Shown in pieces: positions 18,469 to 27,411 of a stretch of DNA of 64,000 bases. The notes beneath the pieces are model-generated. The model saw nothing but the letters and a program-made list of their open reading frames with translations. It was not told the DNA's origin and searched no databases. This stretch comes from Candidatus Leptofilum proximum (GTDB taxonomy: Bacteria; Chloroflexota; Anaerolineae; Promineifilales; Promineifilaceae), in contig JADJXK010000001.1 in assembly GCA_016710325.1 (NCBI GenBank), positions 868,001-932,000 of the forward strand, in the 5' to 3' direction. The stretch's first letter is position 1, and each line of letters opens with the position of its first letter. A program made the position numbers and the translations under genes.

Positions 18469-19955
18469 TCACAATGCTTGGAGTTAATGTGAGATTAGCA
18501 AAAAAGGTAAACACTGCATCATGGATACTTGGATTCGGTATCTTAATTCTAGGCGCATTTTCAGTGAGTCAAGAAATCTGGGCCAGCCCTGATCGAACAA
18601 GTGCAAAGGCTTCTCACTTTGCAAACAAGTTACACCGACCGTTTGTCGTTAAGGCGACATTGTCCGACGATATCGTATTTCTCGATAAGTTGGCCGAAGA
18701 CACCTGGACATACTTGAGTTCTGATTGGGCGACTGACAATCATCTTCCCTGGAGTTGGCGCTCGGCCACCATCACGGGTGGAGATTACACCAACACCGCG
18801 GAAATTGGATTCTATGCCCTTTCCTGGTTAGGTGCCTATGATATGGCGCAGCCTTGGAGTCCATCTTGGGAAGAAGTAGAGATTGAAATCACGGCTATTC
18901 TGGATAGGCTTCGTGCCTGGCAAACAGGATCACAGATATATCAACCCAATGGACCAAATGCTTATAATAATTCTGTGTTTTACCAGTGGTATTGGATTAA
19001 CTGGGATGAACCTGTCGTGGGAGCAGGTGTAAGTGATCATCTGGTCCCCTCTATTGATAATGCCTGGCTGGCCGCAAGTTTGATTACCATACGCCAATAT
19101 GCAGCAGCGAATGGCCACGATTTACTGGCACAGAAAGCAGATGCAATTGTGGCGGACATGGATTTTATGCTTTGGTATGATGCTTCGACACACCGGTTTC
19201 ATTGGGGAGATGTTGAAAATCCGATGGACGGCGGTGAAATTGATTATTACTCTAACGAGAATCGCATTACCAATTTTGTCGCCTATGCGCTGGGACAAAT
19301 GAGCACGGCCGAATTTCAACGCAGCCTGGAAGCGCTTATACAAGTTCCGGCCACGTATGGTGCCATCACAGTAGATATGGCTGCCTGGGATGGGTCCTAC
19401 TTTACTTATGCTGGACCCGCTCTTTTCATTCGGGAAAAGGATACATTTTACGGTGAAAATACCATGACTCCGGCAACCCAGGCGCAAATTTCGTATGCCC
19501 AGGATGAAGGCTACGGTGTTTGGGGGTTTTCTGACTGTTTCGATGTCGCCGACGGTGGATACGTGCAGCAAGGTGCGTTACCAGTAGCCAGCCCTAGCTC
19601 GCCAGAAACCAGGCCAGGGTTAATTTCACCTCATGCCAGTGCGCTGGCGTTAAACACACCGCTGGTGGCTGAGGCCATCAGTAACCTGGAAGTAATTTCT
19701 GATACATGGTCAGCAACCTACGATGATATGTACGGATTTCGGGATTCGGTCATGGCCAAGACTGATGATCCAGATTATGGTCGGGTCAGTGAGCGGTTCA
19801 GTGCATTAAATCAGGAATGGATTTTCCTTTCATTAATGAATACCCGAACCGGGTTCATCTGGACCTATTTTTATCAGGATGGGGGTGTTTTGAAAGCGCA
19901 TTTAGAAATGTATGGGCAGCGAGTTTATCTACCTGTTGTACAGAACGCAGACTAA
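18465..19955 (+). CDS. Secreted glycoamylase-like (PF10091/GH144-type) protein
   Basis: A 496-residue exported protein with an alpha/alpha-barrel layout. A hydrophobic signal spans about 18-36. The C-terminal half has the hallmark blocks of the glycoamylase-like/beta-1,2-glucanase group: YGVWGFSDCFD, GLISPHASALAL, MYGFRDSV and WIFLSLMNTRTGFIWTYF. N-terminal blocks WTYLSSDW and TNTAEIGFYALSWLGAYD fit as well. Family members hydrolyse beta-1,2-glucans or related polysaccharides; the exact substrate is not deducible. It ends VYLPVVQNAD. It overlaps the previous gene by 4 bp. Confidence 0.7.
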   Translation: MITMLGVNVRLAKKVNTASWILGFGILILGAFSVSQEIWASPDRTSAKASHFANKLHRPFVVKATLSDDIVFLDKLAEDTWTYLSSDWATDNHLPWSWRSATITGGDYTNTAEIGFYALSWLGAYDMAQPWSPSWEEVEIEITAILDRLRAWQTGSQIYQPNGPNAYNNSVFYQWYWINWDEPVVGAGVSDHLVPSIDNAWLAASLITIRQYAAANGHDLLAQKADAIVADMDFMLWYDASTHRFHWGDVENPMDGGEIDYYSNENRITNFVAYALGQMSTAEFQRSLEALIQVPATYGAITVDMAAWDGSYFTYAGPALFIREKDTFYGENTMTPATQAQISYAQDEGYGVWGFSDCFDVADGGYVQQGALPVASPSSPETRPGLISPHASALALNTPLVAEAISNLEVISDTWSATYDDMYGFRDSVMAKTDDPDYGRVSERFSALNQEWIFLSLMNTRTGFIWTYFYQDGGVLKAHLEMYGQRVYLPVVQNAD

Positions 19956-20100
19956 ATAATCGTATACGGGTATCATGCCCCACATTTTTGCTGGTGCCTG
20001 TGTGCATTTAGCTTTCGTATTTTTAAAACAGGTGGTAGTTGTATTTAGGACAATCTCACTTTTGTGCCATGCAGGATGTCGTTTCAGAAAAGGAAACCTC

Positions 20101-20945
20101 TTGAATCGAATTTTTATGTTCATGCTCCCAATTGTTTTTTTGATGCTCTTGCTAAGTTTGACTAATCGCAGATTATCTTCCACTGCATTTGAGCAAAACG
20201 TATTTGAAGATGATTTTGAGGCAGATAAAGCGTGGAGCATGTATGAAGAAATTGTTGGTGGAAGTTCCTGTTACGGGGATGGTATTGGTGAAGTTTCTCG
20301 CACCACTGACGTCGCGTTCGACGGTATGTACAGTTTACGAGTCTGGTCAAACAAAGTGCTTTCGGGAAAGAGCAATCACGTTATTGGACAGAATAAATTG
20401 CGAACGTCGGCCAATCTGGGATTTGGTATTATGAGGTTCATGCCTACATTACACCTGAAACTGAGGATTTTGGCCAGACAGGGCCTGAGTTTAGTATGCA
20501 AAACACCCGGAAGACGAACATGAATGAATTCAGAACATCCACTGCTGGTATCCAGTATTGGGCTAACCCCGATTTGCCAGTGCCAGGGCGCTGGGCTGTT
20601 TGGCATGAAGTAAGTGAGGGTGTTGCCGAGTGGCAAGAGTTTGCGACCCAAGAACTTGATGCAGGCAAGTGGTATACTATGACCATCGTTGCCAATTATG
20701 ATGCCAACCGGTATATCCAATTTACTCTTCAAGGCAATGGAGTCGATTTAGCAGTTGATCTTTCAGGTTATCATATTGCTGAAGAAGCAAAATTCGGCGA
20801 AGAGGCATTTTGGATTACATTGGAAAGCGAGAATTTATGGAACAATTGCGGAACGGCGGGTGACTTTGAATACAAAGTAAATTACGACCTTATCAAGCTG
20901 CAACAGCGCATCCAGATTTTCCTTCCCATCCTGATGAAAAGCTAG
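20101..20945 (+). pseudogene. Secreted LamG/jelly-roll-like protein, one frameshift
   Basis: A TTG start at 20101 follows AAAAGGA and gives a signal peptide (MFMLPIVFLMLLLSL). The frame reads FEDDFEADKAWSMYEE and onward to NLGFG at about 20425. A -1 shift there continues as YYEVHAYITPETEDF and QYWANPDLPVPGRWAVWHEV to IFLPILMKS at 20945. Together this is about 280 residues of a concanavalin-like sandwich fold with the YLP-type C-terminus. The shift is not in a long homopolymer, so true inactivation is plausible. It is the last member of the secreted cluster. Confidence 0.6.
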
Positions 20946-21476
20946 AAGGGGATTATTGTCGTTCTCATGGTGCTTTCAATATTGACGTTGTTGGCAAACT
21001 ATTTAAGGTCTAAACACGGTCTTTTGGAGGCCGTGGCTGGGGATATTATGTCAACGCAAACGTGAATTTTCCGACACATACGACACATATCCTGAATCGG
21101 TAAATAATAGGAAGAGTCTACAAAAACGGCCGTTTCGCCAACGCAAAATCCTATAAGCTCCCTTCTCTAACCCGACCCCAAAATCTGTTTCGGAAAGGGC
21201 TGCCTGCTAAGAGAAAGGTGTATTTGGGCATGTTTGAACCGAAAAATCCTGCTCCAAAATTTTACTCTGCACCTTCATTCTCATAATTTAGCAAATCTAC
21301 ATCTCAACCTACTCCCCAACGGCAAATAGCCGGATAAAACAAACCTAAAACTTTATGTAAACTTGCCAAGAAACTGAGCAGCACCCCCCTTTGCCAGACA
21401 GGACGACCTTCGGTCGTGGGCATTGCGAAGCAATGGGCGATGTAGTACATCGCTTGGAGAATGGGCTGGTCTGAGG
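20946..21476. other. Intergenic region without a gene
   Basis: No reading frame on either strand shows a ribosome site or a recognisable domain. It holds one ACGGCCGT octamer (about 21126) and, at its right end, the three tandem hairpins listed separately. The right end is the left flank of an IS. Confidence 0.5.
21403..21453. repeat. Three tandem short hairpins
   Basis: ACGACC-TTC-GGTCGT (21403-21417), CATTGC-GAA-GCAATG (21421-21435) and GCGATGTA-G-TACATCGC (21437-21453) follow each other within 51 bases. Two have tight GNRA/UUC-like loops. They end 30 bases before the next IS. They could be a structured RNA, a remnant of a hairpin-ended element, or palindromic repeat units. Confidence 0.55.
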
Positions 21477-21483
21477 TATTTGT

Positions 21484-22535
21484 TAAGACTTACGCAGTTG
21501 AGGGAAATTTGAGTTCTGTTACACTGAGAGTATGAATCCACCGAAATGTAACGACCACGACTATATCCAATTCCTGATTGCCAGCCAGCATGCCTTCACG
21601 GCTACTGAAGCGGCCAAAACCCATCCCGCTGGGGAAGAGGGTCCAGCGCACGATGCCTACACGCGCCTGCTGTACCGGACTCAGTCGGATGGCACAACGC
21701 TGTGGCAGGAGGTTAAATCGCTGATTGCGTTGCCAGAAGGCATGCTGGTACTGGATGATAGCACCCTGGATAAACCCTATGCGCAACAGATGGATTTGGT
21801 CAGCTACCATTGGTCGGGCAAACATCAAGCGGTGGTCAAAGGGATCAACTTGCTCTCCTTGCTGTGGACGGATGGCCAAGCGCGTTTGCCTTGCGATTTC
21901 CGCATCTACAACAAGAAAGAAGATGGCTTGAGCAAAAACGACCACTTCCGGGCGATGGTGCGTCAGGCAAAACAGCGTGGCTTCGAGCCGGAACTGGTAG
22001 CCTTCGATAGCTGGTATGCCAGCCTGAAGAATTTGAAATTGCTGCGCCGCTTGCAGTGGTCCTGGCTTTGCCGGTTGCAAAAAGACCGTCAGGTTGACCC
22101 CGATGGGCAAGGCAATCGCCAGATTCAGGCGATTCACATCCCCCCGCTATGGCCGACAAGTCCATCTCAAGGGCTATGGCTGGGTCAAAGTATTCAGGAC
22201 AGTTGGCAGAAACGGCGACGCTGAATACTGGGCCACCAGCCAACTGATGATGCCCATTGAGCAGATGGCTGAAGATGCCCTGGATGCCTGGCAAATCGAA
22301 GTCTACCATCGCGGCTTGAAACAATTCACCGGGATTGAAAAATCGCAGCATCGGAAAGAAAAACCGCAACGAAACCATATCGGCTTGGCTTTGCGTGCCT
22401 TTCTGCGCTTGGAAGTTCATCGATTGCGTACCGGTATCTCCTGGTTTGAGGCTAAAGGAAATATCATCCGAGATGCGGTTCGGTCGTATTTGGCCGATCC
22501 TGCCTACACACTATCTGTATCAACTGCGTAAGTCC
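21484..22535 (+). mobile_element. IS4/IS701-superfamily insertion sequence (single copy)
   Basis: About 1.05 kb bounded by GACTTACGCAGTTGA on the left (21487-21501) and its perfect reverse complement on the right (22520-22534). A 7-bp direct repeat TATTTGT flanks it (21477-21483 and 22536-22542), with a base or two of ambiguity about where the element starts. It is inserted upstream of the RNase HI gene. Confidence 0.75.
21532..22531 (+). pseudogene. DDE transposase of the IS4/IS701 type, one frameshift
   Basis: The first frame has LVLDDSTLDKPY (first Asp) and LVAFDSWYASLKN (second Asp) and ends out of phase after a C6 run at 22140-22145. A +1 shift continues as RYGRQVHLKGYGWVKVFRTV and contains the Glu block DAWQIEVYHRGLKQF, ending at 22531. 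Joined length is about 330 residues. One fewer C would restore the reading frame, so this is either decay or a sequencing error. Confidence 0.7.
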
Positions 22536-22604
22536 TATTTGTGTCTTGGATCAGCCCGTTCTGTTTTACTGCCCCAAATTCACACCAAAAGGAGAGGTTT
22601 CATC

Positions 22605-23053
22605 ATGTCGTCTGTTTATACCAAACAAGATCAAGTTTTTCTTTACACCGATGGCAGCTGCTTGGGCAATCCCGGACCGGCTGGCTCGTCAGCCATCTTA
22701 CAGTACGGGGAGCATGAGAAGGAGCTGGTTGGTGGCGCCGATCACACGACCAACAATAGGATGGAATTAATGGCGGCATTGAGGGTATGAAAGCCTTCAC
22801 ACGCCGCTGCCGGGTTACGGTAGTCACAGACAGCCAGTATCTGGCCACGATTCTGAACGGCGGCAAAGCCAGAGCCAATCGTGACTTGGTGCAGCAAGTG
22901 CGTCAACTGGCGGCACGACACGACGTCACCGTAGAACACATCCGGGGGCACAGCGGCCACGCCCAAAACGAACGGTGCGACTGGTTGGCGACGGCCGCAG
23001 CCGCACAGCGCCGCCAGAAAGTGGCAGGAGGAGCACATGTGCCAGGTGGTTAA
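22605..23053 (+). pseudogene. rnhA: Ribonuclease HI, one frameshift
   Basis: RNase HI cleaves RNA in RNA-DNA hybrids. All catalytic blocks are visible but in two frames: YTDGSCLGNPGPAG, NNRMELMAA, then after a single missing base near 22775 EGMKAFT, VVTDSQYLATILN, and HIRGHSGHAQNERCDWLA. AAAGGAGAGG precedes the ATG at 22605. The end overlaps the next small frame by 17 bp, as in an operon. It is plus-strand and probably belongs to the same mobile element as the helicase and conjugation genes. A removed primer-RNA role is inference. Confidence 0.75.
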
Positions 23054-23150
23054 CTTCAAGCAGTATGGCTCTGTCCAGGCGTTGAACCGGGCCTTTGGTA
23101 ACCATTGGGTCAACATCGGCCGGGCCAACAGCTATGCCAGGCTGCCTTAG
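23037..23150 (+). pseudogene. N-terminal fragment of a DUF4326-like protein
   Basis: A 37-codon frame with an excellent ribosome site (AGGAGGAGCAC). It reads MCQVVNFKQYGSVQALN and later HWVNIGRANSYARLP before a stop. The VNIGR block resembles the start of DUF4326 proteins, which normally continue with an S-P-L-A-N-P motif; here everything after is lost next to IS630-type debris. The assignment rests on a short match. Confidence 0.35.
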
Positions 23151-23162
23151 TACAGCTTTGCG

Positions 23163-23295
23163 TTAATTTATTCCGAGTTTCGATTCCAACTTCTGCACCG
23201 TATATGTCCAATTGATGGGCTTGGGTGCTTGATTGTCGCACCTTATAAAATCAAATATAGCCTCTGCTAACTCGTCACTGAGCCAAACAGGTGCA
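23163..23295 (-). pseudogene. C-terminal remnant of an IS630-like transposase
   Basis: The minus-strand frame reads SDELAEAIFDFIRCDNQAPK and then PINWTYTVQKLESKLGIN before a stop at 23163. This resembles the conserved tail of IS630-family transposases (an INWTYT-type block near the end). No catalytic part remains, and the 5' side is the left arm of the 22-bp palindrome. Confidence 0.4.
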
Positions 23296-23382
23296 TGAGC
23301 GTGCCAAACAGCAGCCAGTGGAAAAGCGTTTCACTGGCCGTAAAGCTGGGAGTGCCGGTCTGCACCTGTTTGGCTCAGTGAC
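23274..23382. repeat. 22-bp perfect inverted repeat around 65 bp
   Basis: Left arm 23274-23295 (GTCACTGAGCC...) and right arm 23361-23382 are exact reverse complements. The spacer contains a second, imperfect stem (CCAGTGGAAA / TTTCACTGG). The right arm is within coding sequence of the fragment at 23282-23408; the left arm joins IS630-like debris. It marks a rearrangement junction or a cruciform-forming site. Confidence 0.6.
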
Positions 23383-23408
23383 GTTTGCGTTGTTCAATCG
23401 CTATCTAC
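23282..23408 (+). pseudogene. Internal fragment of a mobilisation-operon protein (partner fragment at 45882-46049)
   Basis: An open frame reads AKQVHERAKQQPVEKRF and ends LFGSVTFALFNRY at the IS701 boundary. When the inverted interval 24901-46049 is turned back, this frame joins exactly through the shared CTAC to LLSRLANAPAMPEPP in the fragment at 45882-46049, without a frame change. The protein would be the first recognisable gene upstream of the MobC-like gene. Its N-terminus is missing at the palindrome. Function unknown. Confidence 0.55.
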
Positions 23409-24900
23409 TTTGACAACGTTAGATTCAAGGGCTGAGAGCCTTGCTCAGCCGCGATTTACGAGAACGAGTCCGATTATCGAGATGTTTGACAATCAACTCG
23501 GTTGCTTGTTGCGGGGAAAGTTGTGGTAAAGGCATGGTAGCTCGCAACAATTCACGCACATTAGCCACGGATAGCGCCGGTAACACATCCGTTTCGTACT
23601 TTTCCAACAAATCTGGGTCACGCTCATACTTTTGCGCCCACGCCAGTCTGGTTTCAGTGATAAACCAATTGGCCATGATGGTGAGTGCCAGGTGGTGCAC
23701 CCAGGCTCGATACTTGATGGCCTGGAATTCATCCCAGCCAAACTCAGATTTGGCATCCTGATTGGAACGCTCAATGAAATATCGTTGCGATTTTCGTTGC
23801 GCCATTGTCCACAAAGGTGTGTCCTCCGGCGCATTACTCAAAGAATAGATTGTTTTTTGCTTCGTTTGACGAATGAGCAGCCACTCTGGTCGTAATGACC
23901 CATCATCGCGCACGGTCCAGGCCCGACAACGAGCAAACTTGGCCTGCAACATACCTCGTTCATTGGGACGCAAAGTGATGTGCTCCCACTCGATTGCGGG
24001 CTGAGCTTTCACCTCGGCAACCGTGTAAGCAACACCAATCACCTCATGATTCTTGGAGGGCACCCCTCTTTTTGTCAGCGGATATACGATTTGCGGCGGG
24101 GCAAGATACACTTGGGTATTGTGTGGCACATCTGCATAATACTCGAATCTTTCTTGGTCAAGCTCATCGCGGAATTCGCCAGACCGACCATACAAAGTGT
24201 CGCAGTCAACCGCGCAGAATGAGACGCCGTTTTCATAAGCCCGTTTGGTCATTTGCAAAGCCAACTCCAGTTTGGTGGCAAAGCTGCGCTCCGGCGGCAG
24301 TCCAATCCGCTTTCGCTTGGTGGCGTAGGCATCTGTGAACCATTTTTCAGGAAAATAGAGTTCGCCATCGATCCAATTGTGGTAGCCACTATTGGTCAAG
24401 GAGAGAAAAACGCCTACTTGGCTCATTTCGATTTTGCCTAAACGGCCGTTATGTTGCCGCCCGGCACCAGCACTGTGTTCCCCGGCCTTCTCATCGGCAC
24501 TTTCGTCAATGAGTAGGACGCTCTCTGCTTGAAATTGTGGATGGGCACTTATATCTTGCTGGAGAACAGAGATTAAATCGTAACCAGACCAGGGTGAATC
24601 ACTGATGAATTGTTGCATATTCTGCTCGGGTACACCGACCGTGCGAGCGATGTTGTTGATATTGCGCTTCGTTTTCATGCGTAGCAGTCCGCTGATGTAA
24701 TCCAGTCCAAAACGACTGGTGTCTCGGGTGCAGGTTCGCATCCAAGCGTGATAACCTTGATGAAATTTTGTGAGACGTTCAGGCAGGTCTTCAATTTCGT
24801 CAAGATTTAGACCCCATTGGGCGATAAGATTGGTTTTTGTTTTTTCATTCGCTATTTTTACAGGCAATGGCTCTCATGAGCCTAATTTAACATTGTCAAA
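23409..24900 (-). mobile_element. IS701-family element, copy 1 of 3
   Basis: A 1,492-bp element with ends TTTGACAACGTTAGATT and, read from the other end, TTTGACAATGTTAAATT. Its outer flanks are CTAC (left) and GTAG (right) and do not match as a direct repeat. They match CTAC when paired with the opposite flanks of copy 2, which shows that recombination between copies 1 and 2 inverted the intervening DNA. Confidence 0.9.
23425..24867 (-). CDS. IS701-family DDE transposase
   Basis: 480 residues, intact. DDE blocks: LLIDESADEKAG (first Asp), FCAVDCDTLYGR (second Asp) and RYFIERSNQDAKSEFG (Glu). The central GRQHNGRLGKIEMSQVGVFL and NWIDGELYFPEKWF blocks are typical of IS701. The start is a TTG with only a weak ribosome site. 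The protein is identical to copy 3 (57446-58888) in the translation. It can probably mobilise all three copies. Confidence 0.9.
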   Translation of the reverse strand: MPVKIANEKTKTNLIAQWGLNLDEIEDLPERLTKFHQGYHAWMRTCTRDTSRFGLDYISGLLRMKTKRNINNIARTVGVPEQNMQQFISDSPWSGYDLISVLQQDISAHPQFQAESVLLIDESADEKAGEHSAGAGRQHNGRLGKIEMSQVGVFLSLTNSGYHNWIDGELYFPEKWFTDAYATKRKRIGLPPERSFATKLELALQMTKRAYENGVSFCAVDCDTLYGRSGEFRDELDQERFEYYADVPHNTQVYLAPPQIVYPLTKRGVPSKNHEVIGVAYTVAEVKAQPAIEWEHITLRPNERGMLQAKFARCRAWTVRDDGSLRPEWLLIRQTKQKTIYSLSNAPEDTPLWTMAQRKSQRYFIERSNQDAKSEFGWDEFQAIKYRAWVHHLALTIMANWFITETRLAWAQKYERDPDLLEKYETDVLPALSVANVRELLRATMPLPQLSPQQATELIVKHLDNRTRSRKSRLSKALSP

Positions 24901-25038
24901 GTAGGCAATGCGCTGGTGCAGGTGGGCCAGCCTGGCCTTTGCCCGGGTCCGATCCCGGCTGCCCGGCTGGCGACGGCTCAGTTCAGGCTGACAGCGCGCC
25001 AGTCGTCTGGCCGCCCGGTTGAGTGACCGCCGGTTGGC
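24901..25038 (-). pseudogene. tnpB: Central fragment of an IS605-type TnpB (5' half of a split gene)
   Basis: The minus-strand frame reads ANRRSLNRAARRLARCQ and LSRRQPGSRDRTRAKARLA, ending HQRIAY at the IS701 boundary. This matches the basic central helix of TnpB proteins. Its continuation (LRQNAIHQATTSI) is now 22 kb away at 47541. The two join in frame through CTAC after the inversion is undone. Its 5' end is fused to integrase debris. Confidence 0.65.
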
Positions 25039-25039
25039 G

Positions 25040-25648
25040 TAGCCCTGGTGCAAAAGCTGCCAATGCTGTTTCAGCCGAAAATGCACACTGGAAACACTCA
25101 GGGGACGCCCATGTTGGTTTAAAAAGAAGTGGTCGCTTTCGGATGAGGGGCGTTCGGCAAGCCATGCTGTACCTGCAGCAAGACTTCGTGGGTTAACCAC
25201 ACTACCCGCTCTTATTGCCCCTTGTCCCGCACACGCAGGCGCGCCAGGTGAGTGGTCTCTGTGGGATCCAGATCGGAGAGTGTCAAGTTGACAACCTCCC
25301 CAATCCGCAAGCCCTCCGCTACCATCAACCAGATCATGGCGCGGTCCCGCGTATCTTCTACCACGGCCAGTAAGGCAGAAAGGTGTTGTCGGCAACGTCA
25401 CAGGGAAGATGCTCACTCATGCGAATATGATGACGCTGTCCATGGACCGGACTGCGCCAGGTATCACCTTCAAATTCGACGATAACATAGGCAAAGAAGC
25501 TGGCAATCGCTGACAGACGCCGGTTGATCGTGGCTGGTTGCAACCCTTGCCCGCTTTGCATCTGCACAAATTGGTCAAATTTTTTGACCGTGATGTTGCG
25601 TAACGGCATGTCATCGACAAATTGAGAGAAGATAGTTAAATCGCTCAT
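25040..25648 (-). pseudogene. Tyrosine recombinase (XerC/D-like integrase), decayed
   Basis: The N-terminal SAM-like core-binding domain is readable from ATG 25648 (MSDLTIFSQFVDDMPLRNIT, then TINRRLSAIASFFAYV). After frame changes, GLRIGEVVNLTLSDLD (box I arginine) appears, followed by an in-frame TAA after RVRDKGQ and then NQHGRPLSVSSVHFRLKQHW. The catalytic R-H-R-Y C-terminal part is replaced by TnpB sequence. It may be the lost integrase of the mobile element. Confidence 0.65.
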
Positions 25649-25688
25649 GTAATGCTTCGCGGTACTTCGTCTTGGTTAACGACGTTCT

Positions 25689-26894
25689 AAGTGCATCGTT
25701 AAGCTAAAAGTTGTAATTAATTCAAAAGTGTCCACAATACGGGCATGAGTACACATAAACATATCTATCTGAAACAGAACGAACGAACTGAACTTGAACA
25801 ATTGATAAAGTCTGGCGTCCATTCCGCCCGAGTCATCGCCCGAGCCAGAGCGCTGCTCCTTCTGGACCGCAGTCAAGGGGAGGCCCGAACGATTCAGCAA
25901 GTCATTGAGGCCGCGATGGTCAGCCAAGGCACCATCTACAACCTGAAAGAGCGTTACTTCAGCCAAGGATTAAACCGTGCCCTGTACGAAAAGCAACGAC
26001 CGGGGGCTAAACCCAAGATTGACGGTGCAGCAGAAGCTCATCTGGTGGCGCTAGCTTGCAGCGACCCGCCTGAAGGCTATGACCGCTGGACCCTGCGCTT
26101 ACTGGCTGACAGATTGGTGTCATTAGAAATCATCGACTCGATTAGCCATGTCGCTGTCGGAGAAGCGCTAAAAAAAATGAACTTAAGCCTTGGCAAGTGA
26201 AATCGTGGAATATGCCGCAGCCTGGGGCACGCTTTGTGGCCCAGATGGAAGATATTCTGGACGTCTACCAACGACCCTATGATGCCGACTATCCGCAGGT
26301 TTGCCTGGATGAAATTCAGAAGGCATTGCGCACCACGCCACGCGGTTCACTGCCACTGGAACCCGGCCAACCCAAACGGGAAGACCATGAATATGAGCGG
26401 CATGGCAAGTGCTCGCTCTTTTTGGCGGTTGAACCCTTGGCCGGTTTTCGTCGGGTTTGGGTCAGTCCGCAGCGAACCAAACTGGATTTTGCCCAGGTGC
26501 TCAAGGAACTGGTGGATGAAGTGTATCCGACAGCCAAAAAGATTGTCTTGGTGACCGATAACCTCAACATTCACCATGCTGCCTGTTTGTATGAGCGATT
26601 TGCGCCGCTTGAGGCTCGCCGAATTGCCAATAAGATTGAGTGGCATTACACACCGGTTCATGCCAGTTGGCTGAACATGGCCGAGTGTGAACTGTCAGCT
26701 CTACGACGGCAAAGCTTGAAATCGCGTTTGCCCGACATTGAGACGGTGACTGCCAGAGCCAAAGTGTGGCAAGAAGAACGCAATCAAAAGCAAGTGGGCA
26801 TTGATTGGCGCTTCACAACCGAGGATGCCCGGATCAAGCTGAAACGACCTTATCCAATTGTAAATGTTCAATAATCAAGCTAACAATGCACTAA
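25689..26894 (+). mobile_element. IS630-family insertion sequence
   Basis: About 1.2 kb with approximate inverted ends: GTGCATCGTTAAGCT on the left (25691-25705) and AGCTAACAATGCAC on the right (26878-26891), bordered by TA-containing sequence as expected for IS630. The exact termini are uncertain by a few bases. Confidence 0.7.
25745..26874 (+). CDS. IS630-family transposase, probably made by programmed -1 frameshift
   Basis: The upstream frame (25745-26200) encodes the HTH region (SQGTIYNLKERYFSQGLNR). The downstream frame (from about 26177 to 26874) encodes the DDE domain: VCLDEIQKA, LVTDNLNIHHA and SWLNMAECELSAL. The frames meet at an in-phase A-AAA-AAA heptamer (26170-26176). A -1 slip there gives LKKNELKPWQVKSWNMPQ, the normal IS630 linker. 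This is the classic slippery signal used by IS630 elements, so the gene is likely functional. Confidence 0.75.
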
Positions 26895-27411
26895 GTACGT
26901 TTTAAATTGATCGATTTCCTCTTGCTCTGCTTAGTCTCCTTGATGGGCTTCTGTCACTTTAGCCTAATTCAAGTCGACTCATTGTAATGCGCAAAAATTA
27001 GGTCCAAAGTTGCACATTAGGTAGGCTGAATTGCTTGCCCACATAAGCGGTTGCAGGAGTTCTTGTTTTTTATTTTTACGATTCGCTTGGTGTATCCTGT
27101 TTGAAGCAACAGGATAGCAAAAATTCTCGACACCCTTTCTCATGGTTTCTCAAAAGTTCCGGGCAGCCATCCAAAAAAATTGCTAGACTGTGGAGCGTGA
27201 TTATGCTAAGATGCCCGGTAAAGTTCCCCGGCAAAAATCAAACAACTCCTCAAGCAATCAATCGTTTTTCAAGAATAAGACCCCTAATATGACTGCCGGG
27301 TCCAATATGAATAAAAAGCAAAACAGACTCGTTCGCAGCGTTTTTGTTAATGCACTATCCGCGGCAAGAAGTCGGGCAAACTGAGTTCTTACCCAGAAAG
27401 GTGTTGATATA
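26895..27411. other. Intergenic region without a convincing gene
   Basis: About 520 AT-rich bases between the IS630 element and the beta-helix gene. Short frames exist, the longest being about 60 codons, but none has a ribosome site or a recognisable motif. No terminator, tRNA or repeat was identified. Confidence 0.5.

Noticed and set aside
21403..21453. Hairpin cluster as a tRNA or CRISPR repeat
   Set aside because: No anticodon or acceptor arm layout and no regularly spaced identical repeats.
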